A stretch of DNA of 64,000 bases, from assembly GCF_000237925.1 (NCBI RefSeq), contig NC_031500.1, positions 14,347,753 through 14,411,752 on the forward strand. The letters run 5' to 3'. A program made the translations under genes and the position numbers. This document shows positions 47,831-59,500 of the stretch, piece after piece. Every line of letters begins with the position of its first letter. The first letter of the stretch is position 1. The notes under the pieces were generated by a model that saw nothing but the letters and a program-made list of their open reading frames with translations, searched no databases and was not told the DNA's origin. The DNA is from Schistosoma mansoni (taxonomy: Eukaryota > Platyhelminthes > Trematoda > Strigeidida > Schistosomatidae).

Positions 47831-50800
47831 CGCTAGGTCGTTTTTTATTATTGATCTGTACCTATTCATCAACATTCATAGGGGAAGCAATCACAGTCGC
47901 ATTACACACTGCGGAATACTCGGTGATTGTCGATGACCTGGGTAGTCAGATCGTTATTCTTCGTGCTAGAAAAATACCTAGGATTTCGATTTGGATTCCC
48001 AAGCGTTTTCTTCACATTGCCACGTCGGTAGTGAGGGAGAGAAGAAACTCCCTTTATTGAGCTTTTATTTATAACAGAGGTCTTTATAGGTCAACCTTCC
48101 TCTGTTAGCTTATGTAAGTCAATCGACTCTGAGCTTAGTTGAGGTAGTTTCACATGGATTTGTGTTTCGACTGAGCAAGCGCCATTCAAAGTGTCTCGAC
48201 TGTACTTGTCAATACGTCTTTTAGCAGCATTCACCATTGCAATGGCTTCGGATAGCCAGCTATTTGCGTCCGATCAGCATTTCTGGCGTAACCACAGATA
48301 ACTATGTTTACTAAATCATTTGAAAGCCTCAGACGTTAGGTTCGTGTAAATGTCGTGGTACCATACTTTGCTATCATCGCACTACATATCCTTTTTCACA
48401 GCGTATCGCCAGCCTAGTTTTCGGAAATTACTTTTTGCATTGTCCAGTCATCAATCAGAGGTTTACGAAAGGAAACGTGACACGAGCAATCTTTAAAGGC
48501 AAAAGAAACTGATGACTAGAAAGACGTGAAAAGCTGTAAGTTGTTAGAACCAAATGTGTTAGCAAGTAGAAAAAGAACAAACGTACTCCAAAGTACAGAT
48601 GATAAAGTACTTTTGAAAAAAAGGCGATACTGTTGGCGATTATTTTAAGTGTAATAAATTTAATTAAAGCGAAAACAGTAGTCTTGATGTGTAATAAACG
48701 ATCAAAACAACAAAACTACCTCAGAGAGGAAAATATTACTATTTTTTCAAACAGTTAGTGTCGTTTTGTTTCTTGCATTTGAATGTACGTAATTTATCAG
48801 ATCTTTACCTGCACTCAGTACAGTATATGGAAGCTCTAACATCTAATATCCTCATAATGAGCTTGCGTAAATCGAATGATACACTTGCATTCTCTTCTCA
48901 CTGCTCTAATACAGCCTCAGGTTCTCATTAATGCTCAACTGATGGTAATTTAATCACTCCACTGCAGCAATACAGGTCATTTTGGTAGATATTAGTCGTG
49001 TTATGTACCTTGTGATCGCAATCAGTGGGTTTGTGTGGTGTTTAAGACTATTTGAATTATAGAATAAACTAGTAATCTCAGAAACAACGCAATTTAATCA
49101 AGAAGTATTAGGTGAGCACTAACGAATGTTCTGTATTTGGAATTCAAAATCAAAACGTCATCAATACAAAGAAATCATTGGTTCATATAAACACCACAGT
49201 TTGTTTCAGTGTAGTAGTTTTTCTGAAATCAACAGCTATCCCACTACCAGATAGGAGGTTGCTTGGTTGTGTTGAGGAGAGTAATGGAAACAAATTCCAA
49301 GACTTGAGAGATTATTTCAAAAGACAAACTGAAATTTGGTTATAACACCATGCGACAATTTGTTTTGCAGCTAATATCAATGCCAAGATCACGATAGACA
49401 GTGTCAATTAGAATGAAGGACATTGAGATAGGGAAATCAATGCGGTCATAGGTCACCAGAGTAGATGACCCATATGGATGGTTGGTCTACTCAGGCTAGA
49501 TGGGAATGGTGTGATCTCACAGCTTTCTCCTGAGTCACACTCCATAATTAATATAAAACTCGCATATCCCATCGAGATAAGCAGGAAGATAGAAAGGATT
49601 AATGATTGAATGAACTAAATAATCTCACCTTAAACCTAACCTAGTAACATTATCTTACTATCCAGAGTGATTAGGTTTCCAATTGTTTCAACATTACTAT
49701 TATTATCCTTGTCTCCCTCTATCCCCTATTTCCAGTCCAGTTGACCTTTTATTTTTATATTTAAATGTTCTTAACGAGTATACGTGTGATCAGATTGTTC
49801 GAAATGTATTGCGCCAATATATCACATAGTTCTGATAATCTTCGTCTTATTATTACATTATCGACAATAGCATAGGTTGGGAAGAAGAGATTGCAGAAGT
49901 ACAGTCAGGAGACATTGATACATGGGCCTGTCCATGATGTACCACTGATTATTCCGCGTTAGTCTTTCTTAACGTTGGAAAGGTTATTAGACTGTTTGAT
50001 ATTCACTGAATGGCCTGCTGGATTGTTTGGCTTACGTTCCGTGACATTTCAACAGGTTAACACAACAAAACAGACACTGAACAGATATACTGCAATTAAG
50101 GAAGTGTATTCCAAATGCTAAGAAGGCACTAATTAAATAGTGAGCTAAATATAATAGGCATATGTAAATACTCAAGAATACCTTATGAAAGAAGTTATAA
50201 TTTGCACTATACCCTCAAACTTTATGGGAAATTAAATGAGTGACTGCGTATTAGTAAACAGTATTAGTAATATACAGAAAGGAGTGGAAGAGGAAAAGAA
50301 TAGGGGGAGAGAATATAATAGAAGTTAACACTATATCTCTACCTGTATTTAGACACACCGTCCATCGCAATAATTATAATCTTATGTGTTTGTCTTTTAC
50401 ACATCATATATGAGGATAATGAAGATCAACACTGTCTGATCCTATCGTACTGAGTATCTAAAAATCTATAATATATAGTAAATTAAAAGGAGTCATCGCG
50501 ACTTTTATGACTTTCGTACATTTTTCCGGAATTAAATGAAGCAACCGTACTTTTAGAGCTACCAACACCCTTCAGAATGTTAGTTATAATTTCACAGTAG
50601 AAATCTCATTGAAAGGCATTGATATATATACAGAAGTGTCGCTTAACACTGTCAGAGAAATTGGAAACCGGAAAATTGGTAATATCGACTTGTAGATATT
50701 GAGGTTTCTCCCAAATGCGACATTTCCCATCTTTAGAATTCAATGATAAGAAACTCGCTTTAAAAACGGCTAGTCTAGTTGCTCTTTTTAGTTAAATTCT

Positions 50801-51675
50801 CATTACCGCAAGTCGTCTTCCCGAATGTTTTGAGAGATTCATGACATTGGTACCCCTAGAAACTAAGGTTGTCGAAAAACTGATAATTGGCAAATCACAG
50901 TGGACCTAACTCCAGTTTCATTCGTATTATCCCAAAGTAAAAAGGAATTGCATTCTTCAACCAAAGTTAACTAACTGCACAGCTTGCCGCAACTCTGGAT
51001 TTTGTTTTTGAGTTTTCTGAAAAGCCGTGAATTTTCGCTCCCATTCATCTCGAAGGCGGTGATTCCCTCGACTTCGGTGCTGGAAAACGGGGATCGCGAA
51101 AATCAGATACAGACTGATAGACTAGCTATAGAACAATATCTATAAAATATATTGAAAATCCATCTTGGTGATTGGTAGTAGTCTTCAGGCTGAGTTATTT
51201 ATTCACCCTAGAAGATGACCTGTTGCAAAATCAAAGTCACATGAAAAGACACTTAGCAGGCCATTCTTATCTAGTGTACACAGACCTTGATAGCTTTATT
51301 AGATTAAATACAGATGGAGACTTGGAAAATGTTCAAAGTATTTTCCCCTGAACTGGGTAACTATAATTCTATTATTTATCATTATGTTAGTTGATGTCTC
51401 TGGTAATCAATGACCATACTTGAGAATACCATTATGTACTCTGGTATTCTATCTATTTACATCGATTATTAGTTGTCTGGAAGCGATCACATCATTGCCC
51501 ATTTAAAATAAAGATGTAAAAAGTGTAAACTTCTTTGAATTGTCGAGTCATGAAGTCGATACATCGTTCTCGTTCAGTAGTTTTAACATTACACACTTTG
51601 GCGCCGACATCTCTAAAATAGTAGCTCCGGATGTGGCTTACGTTGAGTCCAGTAATTCTACGTTTCTCAGTTAGA
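47831..51675. other. Gene-free DNA, partly repeat-derived
   Basis: 47831-48300 is probably the 5' end of the CR1-like element. 49480-50060 shows dispersed similarity to 10050-10400 (GATATTCA...TGACATTTCA order). No exon was supported. Confidence 0.35.
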
Positions 51676-51676
51676 G

Positions 51677-51704
51677 CACGCCGGCTATGAGAATAGCCGG
51701 CGTG
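51677..51704. repeat. Perfect 12-bp GC-rich hairpin with GAGA loop
   Basis: CACGCCGGCTAT at 51677-51688, loop GAGA at 51689-51692, and the exact reverse complement at 51693-51704. It is strongly GC-rich in an AT-rich setting. Function is unknown. Confidence 0.9.
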
Positions 51705-52539
51705 AGTACTAAAGATACTTGTTCCTACCACTGATATTCAGACAAATGTAGTCAATCATACTTACAAATTACTTCCATGGTTAAAGAACGGATATAAAAT
51801 AGGCTTTCCGATCACACCCTATATAGTGAATCAGAACACAGATGAGGACAACCGATTAAAAATTTAGCATAAAATCACAGTTATTTGATTAAATAGAAAA
51901 ACCATACTCTGATACCTTATTTGCAAAATGACCAATGATTGTTTCAGACTTCATTGTTCTTGCATTTCCATACCAATTGCTCTCTGTTTCCGCTCTTCCC
52001 TCCTCGATCTCTGCTGCCAGATATCTTATTCCTGACTCACAACATATACTACTTATATCAACATAAGTAGCTCACACCACACTTATACATACAATCAAAT
52101 ATAGGTCTTCCAAGAGGTATAGATAGACAAAGAACTTTTAGACAGAGACGTTTCTGTTCAGTGATCTACTGGTATCATCAATTGTCAAACTGCGGATATT
52201 TCGTATAATCAACACGTTAAAGATAAATAACTGAGATCAGTATTAAGGAAATCTATCGTACAAAATGCAGAAACTTAACTAGACTTACAACTGTTAACTT
52301 CTCAATCCGGTCACATTTACCCCTTATAAGAAATTAAACGGAGCCATGAAATGACTGTCCAGGTCTATTACTTCTGGTTGAATTATTTTTAAGTAAAGAC
52401 GCATTTGTTGTTCAATCTACTTCATTTTATATTTAGTTATTTACAGTAAAGATGTATAAGAGCTATTAACCATGAATAGAATCAAGTCTAAACATACTTG
52501 ATAAAAAAACTAAAAATTCACCTGTTAGGGTCTATTTAT
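51705..52539. other. Intergenic AT-rich DNA
   Basis: 52051-52072 carries the CTACTTAT/ATAAGTAG palindrome and a following CACACCACAC that match, in reverse orientation, the start of the 46759/59134 repeat. It is probably a truncated third copy. Confidence 0.4.
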
Positions 52540-52542
52540 AGA

Positions 52543-52785
52543 TTAGAAGGGGGGTTTTGTGGAGAATTTAGTATTTTCATGGTTGAAATCATGAGTCAAT
52601 TGAAGCAAGACCACCATAGAAAACCTGGAAGCACTGGACGGTCGTTTCGTACTATTATGGGACTCCTGGATCGTGTATGCGCACTGCCGAGGAGTCCTAT
52701 GATATGACGAAACGGCCGTCCAGTGCTTCCAGGTTTTCCATGGTGGTCTAGCTTCAATTAATTCATGATTTCAACTATGAAGGGT
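52543..52785. mobile_element. Foldback element with two opposed hammerhead remnants
   Basis: The left arm carries the family terminus (TTAGAAGGGGGGTTTTGTGG) and the SINE tail plus a ribozyme in minus orientation (52590-52670). The right arm carries a ribozyme and tail in plus orientation (52676-52780). The two arms are inverted copies. Neither core is complete: the left lacks CUGA and the right has CCGAGGA. Confidence 0.75.
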
Positions 52786-53333
52786 CTATTTAAACAAAAA
52801 AAAGTACCTATGACATTTCAAGAAGTATCTTTTCCTTGAACCCATTTTTATTCCAAAGTGATATTCATAAGAATAGAAATACACATATAAGTATACAAAA
52901 AGGAATCAATTTGAACCCCCACCCCCCAAAAAAAAGGTTAGATAAAGATAGATTATAAAATATTCATAAATTTCTTTATAACATGAAGGAATCTTCTGAT
53001 GAATCCATAATACTATTACATAATTCCATTGTCCAATCACATATCTACTCGTAATATTCAATAAAAAGGTATACACTATTCATTTGGTAAGATAAAATAC
53101 AAAAAAAACGATCAAAGAAAGAAACTAAAGAGCTGAAGTTTAAATTTTTACAGACTATAAATGTTACATAATGTAAACTGTTTTTTATGGCTTCAATCAG
53201 ATATAAAATGAAGTTCACAATAATAAACAACAACTAAAAAACATATTGAATCGGAAATAAAAACTACACTTTCAAATACATCCTAACAAATAATGAGATA
53301 CAATGAAAACGTTTTTATGTACATTTATAAGAT
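52786..53333. other. 3' flank of DGCR6
   Basis: AT-rich; probably contains the 3' untranslated region of DGCR6 on the minus strand. Confidence 0.4.
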
Positions 53334-53591
53334 TCATGGAGGCCATGAAGGTGGCATAGTTTCAGGATTTGATAAACTTAAAGATTGTGGTAATGATCGA
53401 CGACTTAAACGTACAATCCAATCTAATATTCTCATTTGAATACGTATTATTTGAGCATTTGTTGTTCGAATAAATGCTGGAACACCTATACGTTCTAAAG
53501 TTAATTGTTGTTCAACAACACGTCCATCTAATGAATCCAATATTCTTAATGATAGATTACGTAAAGCATCTGTTTGATTTTTCATTAAACG
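53334..53591 (-). CDS. DGCR6: DGCR6 exon 4
   Basis: The acceptor is TTTTATTCAG|CGT, phase 0. It encodes residues 154-238 with the conserved TLERIGVPAF and TTNAQ region, then a Pro/Ser-rich end. Stop at 53334-53336. Confidence 0.9.
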   Translation of the reverse strand, partial: RLMKNQTDALRNLSLRILDSLDGRVVEQQLTLERIGVPAFIRTTNAQIIRIQMRILDWIVRLSRRSLPQSLSLSNPETMPPSWPP

Positions 53592-56500
53592 CTGAATAAA
53601 ACAATTTTGAAAAAAAAAGTATTTTGAACATTCTCAATTATTATTAAACATTCACTGACTAAGAAGGTAAAAACAATTCATGTATATTAAATGAAACTAG
53701 TTAATCAGTTATAAGATAGTGGAAAGATCCTTCATATATATGTCACCTTACTTGTAACTTGTACGTTGTCTTTTTGCAAATACAAAGATGATTCATACTC
53801 AGACAGTTGAAGCAGGTCCTTTAAGGCCTCTTCCATCTGCGCCCCCTCCCCCATTAGCTTTCCATATTCATTACACTCTTATTGTTAGTCTGTGGTCAGT
53901 GTTCATGTTTAAAATATATAAATCTTGAAGACATTTCTTACTCACCTTTTTTTAAAGGTGTATTAAAGTGATCGGTCGAGAGAGTAGATCATCGTTATTA
54001 GACAGGAATTAATGCGCGGCTTTAAAAGTACACATTTTTAAGATTTGACACTAAAAAATCTTGATAATTTTTCAAGTCAATACAAACATGAATTTATTTG
54101 TTTATTTGAACACATAAATACTTGAGCTTTGCCAAAGTCATCCTCCACTAGTGATGTGGCAGTACTGTCTCCCCATAATGAAGGAACATTTCTTCTTCTT
54201 TTTGTCCTTTGGTTTATATACGAATACAAGCGTTTAGGGCATTCTATGGATTCCCTTACGATTTTCTCTTCGTACAGCTTTCTGGCCTTACGGAGGGTCG
54301 AGGCACAGGTATTTCGAGCCTTTTGATACTGAGATTTCGCCTCGTCAGTCCCCAGTAACCTAAATCTGTCCCACATTTTCCTTCTTTGTCCTTGACTGGT
54401 CTCTCTGGTTTGCTATATCTCCCTGCCAATTTCTTCGTTGTATCATATAGTTGTCTCTTATTCCCTTCTCTTACCCCTTTTTACGCCGTCTTTGCTAGTT
54501 CTTCCATGTATTTCTGCTTGTCGGCTTTAATGCTTTTCTTCACTTCCCTGTTTGCTCCTGCGTATTCTGCTTGTGCTTTGACTTTCTCTGCTCGTGTTCG
54601 GCTGTTGTTAATTGCTAGTTTCTTGTTCTTCCTTTCTTGAATTTTGTCCAGGGTTGCCACAGAGATCCATTCCTTGTGATGATTCTTCTTAGGACCAAGA
54701 ACCTCCTGACACGTTGAAGTTAGTGCTTCTTTTATCCCTTCCCAGTTGTCCTCCAAAGTAGTTTCTTGTTCTTTCAGTAGGTCCTGTAGAGCCTGAAACC
54801 TGTTGTTGAGAGTTATCTTGAATTCATGGGGCTTGTTAGTACCTCAAAGGAAGGCTGTATTGAACCTTTGTAGTGCTGTTTGTCCAGTTGTTCAGTGTTT
54901 CTTTAGCTTCAGTCTCATCTTGGCCACAACCAGGGTGGTGGTCTGAAGCTATGTCAGCTCCTCTCCGGGTTCTCACATCTTCCATTGATCTTCGGAATTT
55001 TTTGTTGATACANNNNNNNNNNNNNNNNNNNNNNNNNNNNNNNNNNNNNNNNNNNNNNNNNNNNNNNNNNNNNNNNNNNNNNNNNNNNNNNNNNNNNNNN
55101 NNNNNNNNNNNNNNNNNNNNNNNNNNNNNNNNNNNNNNNNNNNNNNNNNNNNNNNNNNNNNNNNNNNNNNNNNNNNNNNNNNNNNNNNNNNNNNNNNNNN
55201 NNNNNNNNNNNNGTACACATTTTTAAGATTTGACACTAAAAAATCTTGATAATTTTTCAAGTCAATACAAACATGAATTTATTTGTTTATTTGAACACAT
55301 AAATATTGGTACAAAGAGGCACCAGATATATATGCGCCACACAAATCTTATTTGATTTGTGTGAGGGTTGTGATACTGCTCAGGTGCCCAAACCGATGCA
55401 GGTGGTTTTCTCAGGGGGCCACACCCGGAGTCTTTGGCCAAAAGGTCTGATCCACAAGGCAGTGGAGCATCGTGAGGAGATACAGTCCCATGATGGCCGG
55501 TGACCAACGATTGATTCATACGCCATTTGTTCCGTGAGGATATTGGAGCCCATGTCCACCACCATTGGTTTGGAATCAGGGTTTCCCAACTCCCCTAGGT
55601 GGACACTCCACATCCACCCACCCGATTATAGCGCCGGACATTCGCTTTTCGTCCTCTCAATTTCGTAAACAACAATAATGCCACGAGAAGTCAGTGAGCA
55701 GGACTTCCCTGTCAGAGGCTATATACGCGTGGCCATGTGAGAGCATTTCGAGAGGGAGAGCGGGCTTTCCCCACTCTCGGCCGTACCAGGGCATTTGGGG
55801 ACATACAAACATGAAACAAATCTTAAAAGGCGATAAGAATATCTAAAAACATAATGTAAAAAAATAAACAAAATGGAGTAATTTACGTGCATTTCTTGTT
55901 CATGTTCTTTTTGTAACACCGGTAGATGATGTGGTCGAGATGCATTCATAGATATTTCTTCTCTATGTTTTCGTCTTAAAGTAGATCGACAAGCTAATGT
56001 TGAATACAAAAAGAAGCTATTAATTTTCAAACAAGCAGAAAATGTACAACGATAAAAAATGTTCATCTTTAGTTATGCCAACTATAAAAAAAAATGAATT
56101 ATCAAATGGAAATGACTACTGTTCTCATTTGCCAATTTTCGAGTAAGAATACACAAAAATGGGGGGAGAAAGAAGAGTAATTAACAAGATTGGAAATAGG
56201 GAAATGTAAATTACATTGCGAAAGATTGTAAAAACGTTAAAGTGTTACGTCCTCTACTTGATTACGGTAGAATACGGTATACAACTAACGGCACTCAAAC
56301 GTGTAGAATCCAACAGTCGCAAATCAGAAGACGGAAAAAGCAAGGGGGGGGTGATTATTAGGCAAGAATCAAAGATGTACACAAAAACGGGGATATTTAG
56401 AGTTTTTAGTAACATCATTATAATTCAGTCAATCCGCAAGGAGGTAAGTTATGCTATTGTTCAATCGTAGAATGCCACGTTGAAATTCTAGAAGGCTCTA

Positions 56501-59500
56501 CCAGGTCCTTTAAAGCCTCTTCGTGCTTTTCGAAGTCATCCTAACACAAACAACTTTACAACTGATTAACCAGTGAATAGAGATAAATGTAATGTTTATC
56601 TAATCCTTTCATGCTGATTAGAATTTAATGGTCAACTAACGATGTGGTCACTAATCTGAGTAAATCGACATTATATGCACCATATCGAGGTTTTGATTGT
56701 TCGGAAACAGTAGACAAAGAGCAATGGGACTGATATTTTGTTGGTTAACATTAGCTTAAAAAATGTACTTGGAATCTTCAAGGGACTGATGTTTCTGGTG
56801 GATTCGGACGGAGATCACCCGGTCTGAGACACACACTGAGCTAATCGGATAGCGACTAATCTCCTATTGGACTGAAATATTTACAATGTATTGATCACTG
56901 AGCGGTGATCAATGCATGTTTGTTTAACTCTTTTTGTGAAGATTTAACGCTATTGATTAAGTTGTAATATGTCGAAAAATATTACCAAGTATTTGTGATT
57001 AATTAAACATGGCTTTTCCCACTTTTGAAAAGGAACTCAAAACCAAATATATCTAAACAAACCAAGAACAATAATATTCACAATCAGCAAATCTGAAAAC
57101 TGAACTTTGTGTTCAACAGGTATCTTTGATTAACCTTCAACTATTTTGGTAGCAAAAACAAAAATCACATTACTAAATAGAATTTCATCTTTCAAGAATC
57201 CACAATTACGATTCATTGACTTTAACTCAATTTTTTTTGTCTTACTTTTCAATATTCTGAAGATTTCATGAAATTGAGTAACAATAGTTTAGGACAATCA
57301 TTCTAAGTAGGATTTATACATTATAACTATAATCATTAAAAACATATTATACTTATTATCAGAAGGGGTTTTTGTGGAGATTTAGTATTTTCATAGTTGA
57401 AAGCGTGGTCGTGGATGTGCACTACTGAAGAGTCCCAAAATGGGACGAAACGGTCGTCCAGTGCTTCCAGGTTTTCCTTGGTGGTCTAGATTCAATTGAC
57501 TCACGTTTTCAACTATGAAAATATCACACTTAGTCACTTTGATAATCTAACTATTCATGATATTTCAAGGATTTCAGTAAACAAGCCAAAAAAGTTTTCT
57601 TTGTATACAGTACACAGCCATAGACTTAGTTAATTCATGTATCAACGAGAATGAAAATTATGTTATAGACATTTGAAAAAAAAGAGAGTTAAATGAAGGC
57701 ACTACAATTATAGAATAATTGATTGAAACAACAAAAACTAACCAGATTGTTCAGAACGTAAATCAATCAATTGTTTATGCAATATTTGTTCTTCTACACG
57801 TTGACTATTGACTAATTCAGAAACTGTTGGAAATATTTTACCCTCTGCTAATATATGAGCCAATTGTGTGATCATATCTTCCGAAATTCCTGTTTGAATA
57901 TCACTAGAGCGTGACAAAAAAATGAGGATGAACATTTCAGGAAAAACATTGATTTGGCTATCACATGATAAAACATACCATCCAAGAGTAGACGAAATGG
58001 TGAACTAGGCATTCAGTTACATTGATATTGAGTGAATAAACGATATTTCAACCTGAAACTTATTAGCTGAAAATCAGTTTTCATGAATAAAGTGTTGAAA
58101 ATAAAGATTAACACTGTTGTCCATTACAGAAAACCTTTATTTCATGCGACAAACGAAAATGTCGCTGAGGAGTCACATATTGGGACGACACAGCTGTCTG
58201 TGCTTCCAGGTTTTCAACAGTTGTCCACCTTAGGTCAGTTCGCGATTTTGATAAAATAAGAAAACAATAGATAACTCACACATTGACTTGTGTTTTGAAC
58301 TTTAGACCACTGTTGAGCTATGCTAAGTCGATGGAATAAGTCAGAGTGTGGAAACTAATTAGTAACATAAAAACTGATTGCAACGGCCAATATACTGTAA
58401 ACATTGTCAGACAATAATTGATAATCTTAATGAATATTATAAATCTCTGGTAACAATAATTAATTGGAATACTATAATATCACAATAAATCATTTCCAGT
58501 TCCGATGCACATTTTAGCGGTGCTAAAATCTCTCTAAGATTTGCTCATATGTTTGAAAACTACGTTGTTTATCGATTGAGTAAGCTACGTTGAGTTCATT
58601 CGTCGAAAGTATAGTGTGGAAGGTTCGGCATCGACATAGTTTGCTGCGTTAGGTTTGTCGTCCGGCTTGACACTTTTAGGTGGCCCTGTATCTGACTCTA
58701 ATTGGATCGTACAGTGATTGTAACCCAAATATACATGATGCCAACCCTTACATGTAATTATCGACTTAAATCGCGTTAGTGAATAACGGAATAAAATAAG
58801 TCATATACGAGAATGAAGTTTGAATACGCATATTCCATACAATCGTTGATATAAACAGACAGAGAGATGAAGCAAATGAAACCAAACGACGTGAAGTGGA
58901 GAAGGCATGTGAACCAACTCCATTTTACCAAGCGTGAATCGATATTTATAATTGAACAAAAATAAGTTACAGACACATGATGACTAAGATAAGTAATTAA
59001 CACATATACGATTATATAAGGAAAGTCGGGTTTAATAAACGAATAAGTGACAGGGTAGAAATATGTCTTGACAAGAATGAATAGATCGGTCTGTTCAGAG
59101 GCTAGAATAATCTATGTGTGCTTGACATAGTACTGTAGTGTGGTCTACTTATATCCATATAAGTAGTATATGGCGATGGTCAGACATAGAATTTATTTTG
59201 GCAGAAGATCGATAAGGAAAGAACTGAAATGAAGCGTAGTTGGTAGGAAAATACATGAACAATGGAATTAGAGAAGATGAACTGATATTTACAGAAGAAA
59301 CAGTGAAGATTGAGACAACTGATTGTTACTTTGCAAATTTACTGTTTGTTGTATGGTTATCAGAATTTAGTGAGATAGTCTGCAATTTGTGTCTAAATAC
59401 ACTCGATTATCCCAACCGGTGTTTTGTTCATCACAGTACCAGCTCCTATACCATCTTACACAAAAAAAAGAAGACAAAATAGAAAAAAGTCATATTCTGT

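Larger units (their letters stand above)
53592..55886 (-). other. DGCR6 intron 3
   Basis: 2295 bases, including a 200-N gap, an exact 93-bp duplication and at least three retroelement pieces (CR1-like, RTE family B, short RTE derivative). Confidence 0.85.
55994..57742 (-). other. DGCR6 intron 2
   Basis: 1749 bases, phase 1. It contains the compact hammerhead SINE at 57360-57525; otherwise nothing was recognised. Confidence 0.85.

Noticed and set aside
54386-54640. Hydrophobic 84-codon plus-strand frame
   Set aside because: It is antisense to the RTE family B linker coding sequence.
54873-55260. Open frames crossing the N gap
   Set aside because: They are artefacts of undetermined bases being read as sense codons.
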